From positions 1-24,743 of the forward strand of contig CANGWP010000012.1 of assembly GCA_947457605.1 (NCBI GenBank): DNA of 24,743 bases. Reading direction: 5' to 3'. The number at the start of each line of letters is the position of its first letter. Position 1 is the stretch's first letter. Both the position numbers and the translations under genes were made by a program. The DNA comes from Bdellovibrionales bacterium (lineage in GTDB: Bacteria; Bdellovibrionota; UBA1018; CAIMNF01). Below, piece by piece: positions 1 to 7,655 of this stretch. The notes beneath the pieces are model-generated. The model saw nothing but the letters and a program-made list of their open reading frames with translations. It was not told the origin of the DNA and ran no database searches.

Positions 1-408
1 CTCAAGCTCAGTCCGCAAAGAAACGTGATTCCCGGGGATTTTATCGTAGGTGAGATGGATCAAAGTCCAATCAAAGAAGGAGTCTTTGATGGGGCAATCT
101 CCTTGAATGCGATCGACATGCTGGAGGATCCTGAAAGCCTGCCGAAGGCCATGGTGAATGCGATTCATCAAAAGGGCTTCGCAATTCAGAGCGGTCCCTA
201 CATCTGGCATGATCGCATCTCAAAAAATCTTAGAACCCGGGCTCCAAAAGCCGTTCAGGATTCAGCAACCCTGGTGGAGTGGCTGTTTCAAAAGAACGGG
301 TTTCAAATCGAGAAAAGCAAGAGTCATATTCCCTGGCTTTTTTTCAAGCATCTGCGACAAATTGAGCTTTATTCAGTGCATGCGTTTTTTGCAAGAATGC
401 ATGGTTGA
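1..408 (+). CDS. SAM-dependent methyltransferase, C-terminal part (5' truncated by window)
   Basis: The reading frame is open from base 1 and ends at the TGA at 406-408, so the start lies outside the window. An internal GTG at 25 exists but has no good ribosome site and would cut off the domain. The visible 135 residues contain a stretch of the form GVFDGAISLNAIDMLEDPES, which matches the post-II / motif IV region of class I methyltransferases (Methyltransf_11 style: acidic FD, hydrophobic strand, then the D-x-L-x-DP loop). The SAM-binding glycine motif would be upstream and is not seen. The substrate cannot be told. The gene converges on the flavoprotein gene, with 33 bases between the two stops and no clear terminator hairpin. 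Confidence 0.6.
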   Translation, partial: LKLSPQRNVIPGDFIVGEMDQSPIKEGVFDGAISLNAIDMLEDPESLPKAMVNAIHQKGFAIQSGPYIWHDRISKNLRTRAPKAVQDSATLVEWLFQKNGFQIEKSKSHIPWLFFKHLRQIELYSVHAFFARMHG

Positions 409-441
409 TCGAAAGTGTGCGATTCCGGACTTGAGGGAGGT

Positions 442-1641
442 TTAGACTACGGCGCCTGCCGCAGCTCCCGAGGCCCAGGCCCACTGGAAGTTGTAGCCGC
501 CAAGCCATCCCGTGACATCAACCACTTCGCCAATGAAATAAAGCCCTGCTACCTTTTTTGCCTCAAGGGTTTTTGAAGAGAGCTCGTTGGTATCGACCCC
601 CCCTCGAGTGACCTCTGCCTTCGAGTAACCCACGGTTTCTTTTGGCACAAAAGTCCAAGCCTTGAGCACCTCACAAAATGCCCGAAGTTCCTTTTCGGAA
701 ACATCGGGGAGGGGGCGTGAGTCCTTGAAATAGAGCTCGCAGAACCTTTCAGAGAGGCGTGCGGGCAGAAGCTCTGAGAGCAAATTTCGAACAATCGATT
801 TGTTGCCCGTTTTCTTTTTCGAAAGAAACCATTCAAAGACATCGAGATCCGGCAGGAGATCCACCGTGACCGGATCACCCGGATACCAATGAAGTGAAGC
901 CTGGAGAGTTGCAGGACCGCTAAGTCCCGCGTGGGTAAACAGGATTGCCTCGCGAAAGACTTTGCCCCGAACCTCGATTTTTGAATCAAAGGAAAGTCCG
1001 GCAAGCCCTCCGAATCGGGATTCATCTTCCGTACTCAAAACAAACCCATCGAGCGCAGCTGCGCGCTCCACAAGTGCGAGTCCAAATTTTTTTGCGATCT
1101 CGTATCCAAAACCGGTTGCCCCGATCTTCGGAATTGATAGGCCCCCTGTGGCAATGACCAAAGATTCGCACTCGATCGCGCCTGAAGTCGTGGTGACGAG
1201 AAACCGCAGGGGGTTCTCTTCCTCCGGCAATTGCTCAATCGAATTTACCCGGGTTTCCAATTTGAACTCGGCGCCCGCACTCTTGCATTCGGAAAGGAGC
1301 AGGTCGACGATCTGTTGGGCGCTTCCGTCACAGAACTGTTGGCCAAGTTTTTTTTCGTGGTAGGCGATCCCGTGGTTTTGAACCAGTTCAATGAAGTCTG
1401 ATGGAGTGAACCGGGCAAGTGCTGACTTTGCAAAGTGGGGGTTTTGCGAAACGTACTGATTCGGGGAAGCGCCAAGGTTTGTGAAATTGCAGCGCCCGCC
1501 GCCCGAGATCAGGATTTTTCCGCCGACCTTTTTTGCGTGATCCAGCAAAATTACGTTTCTTCCGCGCTTTCCCGCCTGAATCGCGCACATCATGCCGGCA
1601 CCGCCTGCTCCGAGAATGAGAACTTGTGTTTTCACAGTCAT
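442..1641 (-). CDS. HI0933/YhiN-family FAD-dependent flavoprotein, last gene of the URC operon
   Basis: The 399-residue protein has an N-terminal Rossmann dinucleotide fold (GAGGAG at residues 11-16), the family signature GGKILISGGGRCNFTN at about 40-55, and the family C-terminus GEVVDVTGWLGGYNFQWAWASG. These are diagnostic of the HI0933 / YhiN group (Pfam HI0933_like), FAD enzymes with no firmly established reaction. Length is normal for the family. The ATG at 1641 was chosen because it lies just before the Rossmann strand and 4 bases after the udk stop; a longer in-frame version would run backwards through udk. It is probably cotranslated with udk. Its position at the end of a uracil-catabolism operon suggests, but does not prove, a redox step there. 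It could equally be a passenger housekeeping gene. Confidence 0.9.
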   Translation of the reverse strand: MTVKTQVLILGAGGAGMMCAIQAGKRGRNVILLDHAKKVGGKILISGGGRCNFTNLGASPNQYVSQNPHFAKSALARFTPSDFIELVQNHGIAYHEKKLGQQFCDGSAQQIVDLLLSECKSAGAEFKLETRVNSIEQLPEEENPLRFLVTTTSGAIECESLVIATGGLSIPKIGATGFGYEIAKKFGLALVERAAALDGFVLSTEDESRFGGLAGLSFDSKIEVRGKVFREAILFTHAGLSGPATLQASLHWYPGDPVTVDLLPDLDVFEWFLSKKKTGNKSIVRNLLSELLPARLSERFCELYFKDSRPLPDVSEKELRAFCEVLKAWTFVPKETVGYSKAEVTRGGVDTNELSSKTLEAKKVAGLYFIGEVVDVTGWLGGYNFQWAWASGAAAGAVV

Positions 1642-1645
1642 GACA

Positions 1646-2281
1646 TCATCCCATCCTGCTTTTGCAGAGCCGCAGGATTTCTTCAAGAATGCCCTGAAAC
1701 TCGCCAAGATCCCGAACCACCGTGTGTGCATATATGCTGCTTGGATCCACGAACTCATCGTGCATGGGCTTTACCTGATTCAGGAATTGGTTTCTGACTC
1801 CTTCGGGAGTCCGGCCCCGCTCTTCCACGTCCCGCTTCAAACGTCGCTCGTATCGAAGGTGTTCAGGAGTGTCAAAAAAGATCATCTGATCAAACTGGCT
1901 CCTCACCGGTTCAGGATGAAAGATCAAAATCCCATCCACGATGATGATCGGTGTGGGAAGGGCGCTCAGTGTCTGTTTGGAGCGGGTGTGGGTGACAAAA
2001 TCATAGATCGGAATATCGGTTGGTTCTCCGGATCTGAGTTTCGACAGACATTTTGCGAGAAGGGGAAAGTCCAAACTGTCCGGATGATCGAAGTTCACCG
2101 ATCCTCCGTCGTGGTCAAACCGGTGGGACTGATCGATGTAGAAATTGTCCTGATAGATCAGGGTGGATACCCCATTGCCCAGGCGCTCCTGAAGAGCCCT
2201 CGCAAAATAGGTCTTTCCGGAACCGGATCCGCCTGCAATTCCAAGAATGAACGGCTTATTTGGTCTGGTAGAGCCGATCAC
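1646..2281 (-). CDS. udk: Uridine kinase
   Basis: The 211-residue P-loop kinase phosphorylates uridine or cytidine to UMP or CMP in the cytoplasm. The Walker A loop GGSGSGKT is at residues 17-24. YQDNFY near residue 45 supplies the family's catalytic Asp, and NFDHPDSLDF at 63-72 is the conserved nucleoside-binding segment. Length fits the bacterial Udk family. The ATG at 2281 is the only start before the P-loop, so the gene overlaps the 3' end of the uracil phosphoribosyltransferase gene by 26 bases, which indicates translational coupling. With that neighbour it feeds uridine and uracil into UMP, the entry point proposed for the URC route. The next gene begins 4 bases after its stop. Confidence 0.95.
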   Translation of the reverse strand: MIGSTRPNKPFILGIAGGSGSGKTYFARALQERLGNGVSTLIYQDNFYIDQSHRFDHDGGSVNFDHPDSLDFPLLAKCLSKLRSGEPTDIPIYDFVTHTRSKQTLSALPTPIIIVDGILIFHPEPVRSQFDQMIFFDTPEHLRYERRLKRDVEERGRTPEGVRNQFLNQVKPMHDEFVDPSSIYAHTVVRDLGEFQGILEEILRLCKSRMG

Positions 2282-2882
2282 CTGCGTCTCCCAGTCCAGG
2301 GATCAAGTATCCCTGCTCGTTCATGCTCTTTTCTATCTGAAGCGTGTACACCACCGTGTCCGGATGAAAATGCTTCAACCGCGCCACGGCCTCTTCACTG
2401 ATCAAGATCGAGAGAATCCGGATTTTTCCCACCCCGTAGCTCTTCAAGCGGTCGATCGCAGCGATCATGGTGTCTGCGGTTGCGATCAAGGGGTCACACA
2501 GAAGAATCTCGCGTCCCTGAACCTCTTTTGGCATTTTGAAGTAATATTCAACCGTATTGTGGATGAACTTGTCGCGATAAATGCCAATGAAGCCCGCAGA
2601 TGCGATCGGGATCATGTCAAGCACGGCATCAAGCATCCCGTTTCCGGCGCGCAGGATCGCAACGGCGATCGGAGCACTTGAGATTCTTTGCACCTCCGCC
2701 ATTGCAAGCGGTGTTTCAACCGGGACGTGATCCACATGTTTCCAGTCCCGCATCGCCTCGTAGGCCAGGAGCTTTGAGATCTCGCGAGTGAGATCCCGGA
2801 ATTCCTGGGATCGCGTGTTTTTGTCGCGCAGATATCCCAGTTTGTGTTTCAAAAGCGGATGTTCCAATACCGTGATGCTCAT
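2256..2882 (-). CDS. upp: Uracil phosphoribosyltransferase (URC6/FUR1-type role)
   Basis: The 208-residue enzyme makes UMP from uracil and PRPP. Family hallmarks are the N-terminal HPLLKHKLGYLRD, the ILRAGNGMLDAVL segment at 77-88 and the C-terminus IPGLGDAGDRLYQTK, which forms the uracil site. The PRPP loop at 129-139 reads CDPLIATADTM, whereas typical Upp enzymes read DPMLATGGS/T, so the glycine pair is replaced by Ala-Asp. The start ATG at 2882 lies 9 bases after the URC4 stop, and GGAG-like bases precede it. Within the operon it acts beside Udk. In yeast the homologous activity is required for URC uracil catabolism. The function is secure; the effect of the altered loop is unknown. Confidence 0.95.
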   Translation of the reverse strand: MSITVLEHPLLKHKLGYLRDKNTRSQEFRDLTREISKLLAYEAMRDWKHVDHVPVETPLAMAEVQRISSAPIAVAILRAGNGMLDAVLDMIPIASAGFIGIYRDKFIHNTVEYYFKMPKEVQGREILLCDPLIATADTMIAAIDRLKSYGVGKIRILSILISEEAVARLKHFHPDTVVYTLQIEKSMNEQGYLIPGLGDAGDRLYQTK

Positions 2883-2891
2883 CGGGTTCTC

Positions 2892-4052
2892 CTAAAAAAC
2901 AGTTCCGTCGCTAACGATGCGGATCGGGGGTTCACTTGAATTTCGATTCAACTTTGCGATCTTTCGTCCGGCCCACCAGGTCCCGCCCTCGAGCACCTTT
3001 GCCAGCGGAAATTCATCCGGCGTCTTTCCAAGGCTGTTCTGAATTTCGGCACCCACGCGGTCGAGGAGTGCCACGGTCAATGCCCGCCACTCCAAAATAA
3101 GGTCAGAAGAGGGATGATGGGGAATGTTTGCCAGAGCCTGATCCTGAAAAGTAATGAGGCCGCTATCGAGAAACAAACCACCGTTCCGGTATTCGGCAAG
3201 ACCCGTCAGTTCCTGGACTCCGGTGATCGTGAGGCCTGCTTCCATCAGGGGCTCAAGCAAGGAATACGTCATCCACTGCGAGAGCTTGTGAAAACCGATC
3301 ATCCCGAATTTCGAGTGCTTCCACGCATCGCCAAGGTTCACCCCCTCATACTCCAAGCGCCCTGGCCAAATGGGTCCAAGCGAGAGCAACACGGCTTTTA
3401 GTACTTCCCGCGCTGGAATCGTGCTTCCATGGGTTTGAACCAGATAATCCACAAGGCTTCCGGGCCGGTGATCCTTGAAATAAACCGGATTCTCGAGAAC
3501 CCGGCCCAGTTGATTGAGAAGTCCGGTTCTTCCGCTCAGTCCTACCAAGGGGTTTTCAGGACTTACTTGAAAAGCCCTTGCGACATGGTTTTCGGTGATG
3601 TTCTTCAGTCCGTCTGCGGTAGACGGGAGCATTCCCGAATAGAGAAGGTGAAAGCTTGCCACGCCAAGGCCTTCGGAGCGGTTGTAGGTTTTGTTTGTTT
3701 CCGTTTCAAAATATTTCCAATCCGGTCCGGCTCCTGCATCGAGCAATACCGATGGAATCACGAGGTCAAACTGAATCCGCGCCATTTCAAGGGGATCGAC
3801 CCCTGCATGTTTTTTGCGAATCCATGACATGCGGTCAATTCCACCGACTCGAAAATGACCCCATCGCGAATGAAAGGGGATCTTCAGATCCGGGTAGTTT
3901 TCCCGAATCACTTCAAGAACGAAATCCACTGTGGGTTTTAGTTTTGATTCGTCATAGCGGAAGTGGGTTTCGTTCCTAAGGGCATTAGCAAAGACCATCT
4001 CCGCACCCTCACGGACAAATGCCGGAGAAAGATAGTGATCGAGCTTATTCAA
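2892..4052 (-). CDS. URC4-type DUF1688 protein, uracil catabolism
   Basis: The 386-residue protein matches the DUF1688 / URC4 family. Most telling are YPDLKIPFHSRWGHFRVGG at about 53-71 and the start of the next block, IDRMSW. In Lachancea kluyveri URC4 is needed, together with URC1, for uracil breakdown by the URC pathway; its exact reaction is not firmly known. The start is a TTG at 4052: an AAAGGGG ribosome site sits 7 bases upstream, an in-frame TAA lies just before it, and the first ATG inside the frame would cut into the family's N-terminal helix. It overlaps the last 8 bases of the URC1 gene, so translation is probably coupled. Length is near the family norm. Confidence 0.9.
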   Translation of the reverse strand: MNKLDHYLSPAFVREGAEMVFANALRNETHFRYDESKLKPTVDFVLEVIRENYPDLKIPFHSRWGHFRVGGIDRMSWIRKKHAGVDPLEMARIQFDLVIPSVLLDAGAGPDWKYFETETNKTYNRSEGLGVASFHLLYSGMLPSTADGLKNITENHVARAFQVSPENPLVGLSGRTGLLNQLGRVLENPVYFKDHRPGSLVDYLVQTHGSTIPAREVLKAVLLSLGPIWPGRLEYEGVNLGDAWKHSKFGMIGFHKLSQWMTYSLLEPLMEAGLTITGVQELTGLAEYRNGGLFLDSGLITFQDQALANIPHHPSSDLILEWRALTVALLDRVGAEIQNSLGKTPDEFPLAKVLEGGTWWAGRKIAKLNRNSSEPPIRIVSDGTVF

Positions 4053-5298
4053 TGTTCCGCCCCTTTACTTTCTTCAGGTCCTCGACCGTTTTCTTTGGTT
4101 CGGTTGAAAAGTACCCGGCAGCTTTTTTCGCCTCCATTTCGACCGAAGCGTCGGCCGGAATCAGTTCTTCCGGGATCGAGATCCGGTTGATCACCTTGAT
4201 TCCGCTTCCGACGATCGCATTGTATTTCATGTTGCTCATGGAGTGCAGGTTGTCGATCTTGGTGATTCCAAAGAGGTGCAGACAATCCGGCATGAATTCT
4301 TGAAAGCGCGCATCCTCGACTCCCGCCACACACTCGGTGCGCTTGAAGTAGGTTGCGGCTGTGTCTCCGCCCTCCTGACGCTTTCTTGCGTTGTACACGA
4401 GGAACTTCGTCACTTCTCCGAGAGCGCGGCCTTCTTTGCGGTAGTATGCGATGATGCCCACGCCGTTTCTTTGTGCGGTCCGCGCAGCGTCCTCGATTCC
4501 GTACATGAGGTACGGTCTGCAGGTACAAATATCCGATCCGAATACATCCGACCCATTGCATTCATCGTGAACGCGGCAGGTGAGCTCGATCTTTTCGTTG
4601 GCTAGATTCTCGGGACTTCCAAAAATATACACGGTGGTTGATCCGATCGGCGGGAGCCAGACCTTGAGATCGGGACGGGTGATGAGTTCGGGGCACATTC
4701 CTCCGGACTCGTTAAACAGGGTACGCCTCAACACGCCTTCATCCACATTCAGTCGCCTCGCCATGCCAGGCAGGTACCAGACAGGCTCGATCGCGACCTT
4801 TGTGACCTTGATGTCCATGTTGTCTTTTACAATGGTGCCATCCACTCTCAGGCGTCCTGCCTTGATTGCATCATGAATTTCAGGGATTTGAAGGTGCGCC
4901 TGAGTCACTGCAATGGAGGGACGGATGTCATAGTCGCGATCGAAAAAGCTCTTGAAATGAAGAGCAGGATCAAGACCCCAGGGGTCAAGAGTGACGATCT
5001 TGGTCGGGTCAAACCATGATTCATAGGGCCCGATTTTGACAGGGCTCTCGGTGTTGTGCAGGTCGGGGCGATGGGTTTGAGAAAACTTTCCCGATGCGAT
5101 CGAAAGTGCACGGTAAACCGTGTAGGACCCGGAATGGGTTCCAATCGCGTTCCTCGCGCGGGGATTGGTTTGGGAGGCAACCACCGGTCCTCGCTTTACC
5201 GGATCGCGATCCCCCCATGAAAGGGAAGGGGATTCAGGGTATTTCAAGTTGGAATGGGTGGCGAGGATCACATGGCTTGATCGTTCCATTTTATTCAT
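4045..5298 (-). CDS. URC1-type GTP cyclohydrolase II homologue, uracil catabolism
   Basis: The 417-residue protein has the GTP cyclohydrolase II domain in its C-terminal half. The zinc site is RVHDECNGSDVFGSDICTC at 242-260, with Cys247, Cys258 and Cys260. The GIIAYYRKEGRALG segment at 281-294 corresponds to the RibA stretch carrying the catalytic Arg. An extra N-terminal region of about 200 residues, and the lack of a RibB domain, set it apart from riboflavin RibA/RibBA and fit the URC1 group. URC1 is thought to act on a uracil ribotide and open the pyrimidine ring. The ATG at 5298 is preceded by AAGGAG at good spacing, overlapping the mmsA stop. Direct linkage to URC4, Upp and Udk makes the pathway assignment strong; riboflavin synthesis is the less likely alternative. 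Confidence 0.92.
   Translation of the reverse strand: MNKMERSSHVILATHSNLKYPESPSLSWGDRDPVKRGPVVASQTNPRARNAIGTHSGSYTVYRALSIASGKFSQTHRPDLHNTESPVKIGPYESWFDPTKIVTLDPWGLDPALHFKSFFDRDYDIRPSIAVTQAHLQIPEIHDAIKAGRLRVDGTIVKDNMDIKVTKVAIEPVWYLPGMARRLNVDEGVLRRTLFNESGGMCPELITRPDLKVWLPPIGSTTVYIFGSPENLANEKIELTCRVHDECNGSDVFGSDICTCRPYLMYGIEDAARTAQRNGVGIIAYYRKEGRALGEVTKFLVYNARKRQEGGDTAATYFKRTECVAGVEDARFQEFMPDCLHLFGITKIDNLHSMSNMKYNAIVGSGIKVINRISIPEELIPADASVEMEAKKAAGYFSTEPKKTVEDLKKVKGRNIE
4060..4066 (-). promoter_or_regulatory. Ribosome binding site that decides the TTG start of URC4
   Basis: On the minus strand AAAGGGG lies inside the last codons of the URC1 gene, 7 bases before TTG at 4052. It supports a non-ATG start for the DUF1688 gene and stop/start coupling with the upstream gene. 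Confidence 0.6.
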
Positions 5299-5310
5299 GT
5301 TCGGTACTCC

Positions 5311-6786
5311 TTATGACATCCAAGTGGAGTCGCTTTGCATTTCCCACTTTGTCGTGATTTTTTTCACATCGCTCCAAAAATCAAGGGAGTGGGCTCCGGT
5401 GATATCCCCATGCCCGAATTTCGATGCGCGAACGCCGCCAAAAGAAAATGGTTCACGGGGTACAGGCACACCGACATTCACGCCCACCATACCGGCTTTT
5501 GCTTCGCGCGTGACCCGATCGGCCATCGCACCACTTGAAGTGAACACACTGCAAGCGTTGCCGTAGGCTGAGGTGGCTTGAATGGCGAGAGCCTCGCTCA
5601 GGTCCTTGACCCGGATGATGCTGAGGATTGGTCCAAACAGTTCGGTAACGTGCGCATGCGACCCGGGCTTTACATGATCCAGGATGGTCGGTCCGATCCA
5701 GTTTCCGGAGTTCATTCCAGCCGGAGCAGTCGCCTTTCTGCCATCAAGTAGCACTTTCGCGCCTTCCTTTTCCGCCTGATCGATCGCAGATCTCAGGAAG
5801 TCCTCCTGGGCTTTTGAAATGATCGCGCCCATGTCATTCCCGAGGGTAAGAGAGGCAGCCCGAGCTTTGATCTTCTCAAGGTGGGCATCCACTGCTCCAA
5901 CCGCGAGTAGAACCGAGGCCGCCATGCAGCGTTGGCCTGCACAGCCCGTAAAGGAGTCTGAGATTCCGATTCCGGAAAGTTCAGGATTCGCATCCGGAAG
6001 CAGGATGATGTGATTCTTTGCACCACCAAGTGCCAGGACCCGTTTTCCAAGTCTGGTCCCGCGTTCGTAAACAATTCGGGCAACCTTGGTGGATCCCACA
6101 AATCCGATCGCCTGGATGATCGGATGGTCTATCAGGAGTTCCACCGTCTTTGCGCCCCCGGGCAGTACCGTGAGAACTCCGGCGGGGAGGCCTGCCTCAA
6201 TCAGTGCGTTTGCAATCCTAAATGAGGTGAGCGGAGTTTTGTCGGAGGGTTTCCAGACGTAGGCATTTCCAAGTGCAATTGCGATCGGAATCGTCCACAT
6301 GGGAACCATGGCCGGGAAATTGAAAGGGGTGATGTTAAGCACCACTCCGAGTGGCTCGCGGCGGTATTCGCAGCTTACCCCGCGCGAAACTTCCAGTTTC
6401 CCATTCAGGTCGAGGTTCTGAATGGAGAGCGCGAACTCGAGCACTTCGATTCCCTTGAGTAACCCGGCTTTACCTTCCTCGAAGGTTTTTCCGGACTCTG
6501 CAGCCTTCAGGTGCGAGATCTCATCGATGTCCCGAAGCAGGATGTTTCGAAACTGAAACAGGACTTTGGATCGCTCCTTGATGGGCAGTTTGGCCCATTC
6601 TTTTTGAGCAAGGCTTGCGGCTTTGAGAGCAGTCTCGATCTGGGCTGCGGATGGCTCGGATGCCACTCCGATCTTTGCACCGTTGTAGGGAGAGTGAACT
6701 GGAGTCTGGCTTTCCTCGCCTTGAATCCATTCGCCGGCGATCAAGCAATTTGCTTGAATCTGTGACTTGGGAAGTGTCGCTATCAT
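5311..6786 (-). CDS. mmsA: CoA-acylating (methyl)malonate-semialdehyde dehydrogenase, first gene of the URC operon
   Basis: The 491-residue enzyme belongs to the aldehyde dehydrogenase superfamily. NITPFNFPAMVPMW at about 151-164 and the catalytic Cys287 in GCAGQRCMAA are present. The segment where ordinary ALDHs carry the general-base Glu (ELGGK) reads LGGAKNH at 253-259; this change marks the CoA-dependent MmsA/IolA group, which turns (methyl)malonate semialdehyde plus CoA and NAD into acetyl- or propionyl-CoA and CO2. At the head of a uracil operon its substrate is plausibly malonate semialdehyde derived from 3-hydroxypropionate, an inference. The start is uncertain: ATG 6786 has no ribosome site but sits just after a -10-like box, suggesting a leaderless message; ATG 6810 would add eight residues. 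Confidence 0.88.
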   Translation of the reverse strand: MIATLPKSQIQANCLIAGEWIQGEESQTPVHSPYNGAKIGVASEPSAAQIETALKAASLAQKEWAKLPIKERSKVLFQFRNILLRDIDEISHLKAAESGKTFEEGKAGLLKGIEVLEFALSIQNLDLNGKLEVSRGVSCEYRREPLGVVLNITPFNFPAMVPMWTIPIAIALGNAYVWKPSDKTPLTSFRIANALIEAGLPAGVLTVLPGGAKTVELLIDHPIIQAIGFVGSTKVARIVYERGTRLGKRVLALGGAKNHIILLPDANPELSGIGISDSFTGCAGQRCMAASVLLAVGAVDAHLEKIKARAASLTLGNDMGAIISKAQEDFLRSAIDQAEKEGAKVLLDGRKATAPAGMNSGNWIGPTILDHVKPGSHAHVTELFGPILSIIRVKDLSEALAIQATSAYGNACSVFTSSGAMADRVTREAKAGMVGVNVGVPVPREPFSFGGVRASKFGHGDITGAHSLDFWSDVKKITTKWEMQSDSTWMS

Positions 6787-6795
6787 AGGGGGAGG

Positions 6796-6825
6796 ACTAT
6801 ATCCGATCATGCCCGTTTTCGCCAA
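6796..6825 (-). promoter_or_regulatory. Candidate promoter of the mmsA-URC operon
   Basis: On the minus strand a -35-like TTGGCG (6820-6825) and a -10-like TATAGT (6796-6801) are separated by 18 bases. Only nine bases (cctccccct) separate the -10 from ATG 6786, so transcription would begin at or next to the start codon. No ribosome site is visible. Not tested. Confidence 0.4.
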
Positions 6826-6845
6826 CTTTTGACAAAATGCGGGAC

Positions 6846-7601
6846 TCAGGTGCGCTGAACGGTCTTCAGGAATTTGAGCAGGTAGGCGTAGGTGGAGAGC
6901 AGGCTCCAAAGCAGTCCCTGGAAGCCGTTGAAAAGGTTGAGCTGCAGTATGTAAAACTGGATGAATTTTGCTGGAAAAAGGGCAGCTCGGATCAGTGCTT
7001 CAGGTCTTGATGTTTTCGCCCGGAGGGAGGCTGCGCCAAGCGTAGTGTATCGGTCCATCTTTTTGAAATAGTGCGGGAGATCCGGATAACTGAAGTGAAG
7101 GATATGGTTTCGGGTCGTAGTATCCCGGGGAGCGGGGATCACCACCTTCTCATGAACCGAAGCACGATCAAAGTCTCCTGCCGAACGCTTGAAAATCCGC
7201 AGAACCCGAACCCGGATTTCGCGGCCTAAGCGAAAAATCCTGTTTAGGAATACAAGTCTTGATCTGATCCAAATCGCGTTCAGGTTCGGATTTTGAATGA
7301 GGGATCTGATCTCCGTTGCAAGTTCGGGTGTCACCCATTCATCGGCATCAAGACTAAACACCCAGTCGTTGGAGGCAAGACTCGCAGCGTGCGATTTTTG
7401 GGCCCCGAAGTGATCGAAATCCCGGTGCATGACAGTGCAGCCAAGGCTCCTCGCGTACTCGATCGATCCGTCCGTGCTTCCACTGTCCACAATGATGATC
7501 TCATCACAGAAGCGGAGAGACGGAAGAGATCTCTCAAGGTTTTTTCGTTCGTTGAGAACGATCATGATTGCACTGATCCGAGTGCCCGAGGACATGGTCA
7601 T
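6846..7601 (-). CDS. WaaE/KdtX-like family 2 glycosyltransferase
   Basis: The 251-residue protein is a GT-A fold glycosyltransferase. MIVLNERKNLERSL at 13-26 and IIIVDSGSTDGS at 35-46 form the nucleotide-sugar site, and SLDADEWV near 83-90 holds the DxD metal motif. The FRLGREIRVRVLRIFKR and FDRASVHEKV segments and the hydrophobic, basic C-terminus resemble the WaaE/KdtX group, which adds a sugar to the lipopolysaccharide core at the inner face of the cytoplasmic membrane. The exact sugar cannot be read. ATG 7601 has no ribosome site; ATG 7595 two codons later is equally possible. It is 59 bases upstream of mmsA but has no functional link to it. Confidence 0.85.
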   Translation of the reverse strand: MTMSSGTRISAIMIVLNERKNLERSLPSLRFCDEIIIVDSGSTDGSIEYARSLGCTVMHRDFDHFGAQKSHAASLASNDWVFSLDADEWVTPELATEIRSLIQNPNLNAIWIRSRLVFLNRIFRLGREIRVRVLRIFKRSAGDFDRASVHEKVVIPAPRDTTTRNHILHFSYPDLPHYFKKMDRYTTLGAASLRAKTSRPEALIRAALFPAKFIQFYILQLNLFNGFQGLLWSLLSTYAYLLKFLKTVQRT

Positions 7602-7608
7602 GGAGGGC

Positions 7609-7638
7609 AGAGTAACGGAGGGAAGGTCGGGCGGTCAA
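7609..7638 (-). promoter_or_regulatory. Weak candidate promoter of the glycosyltransferase gene
   Basis: Minus strand: TTGACC (7633-7638), 18-base spacer, then TACTCT (7609-7614), a poor -10. The -10 ends seven bases before ATG 7601. The geometry matches that before mmsA and also lacks a ribosome site. Confidence 0.3.
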
Positions 7639-7655
7639 TCCGCTTTCAATGGTGA

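Noticed and set aside
1592..2401. Plus-strand open frame of 269 codons
   Set aside because: It is antisense to udk and the ends of the flavoprotein and upp genes, all of which carry clear catalytic motifs.
4045..5298. Riboflavin GTP cyclohydrolase II (RibA)
   Set aside because: The zinc motif fits RibA, but the long N-terminal region, the lack of a RibB partner and the URC4/Upp/Udk neighbours fit URC1 better.
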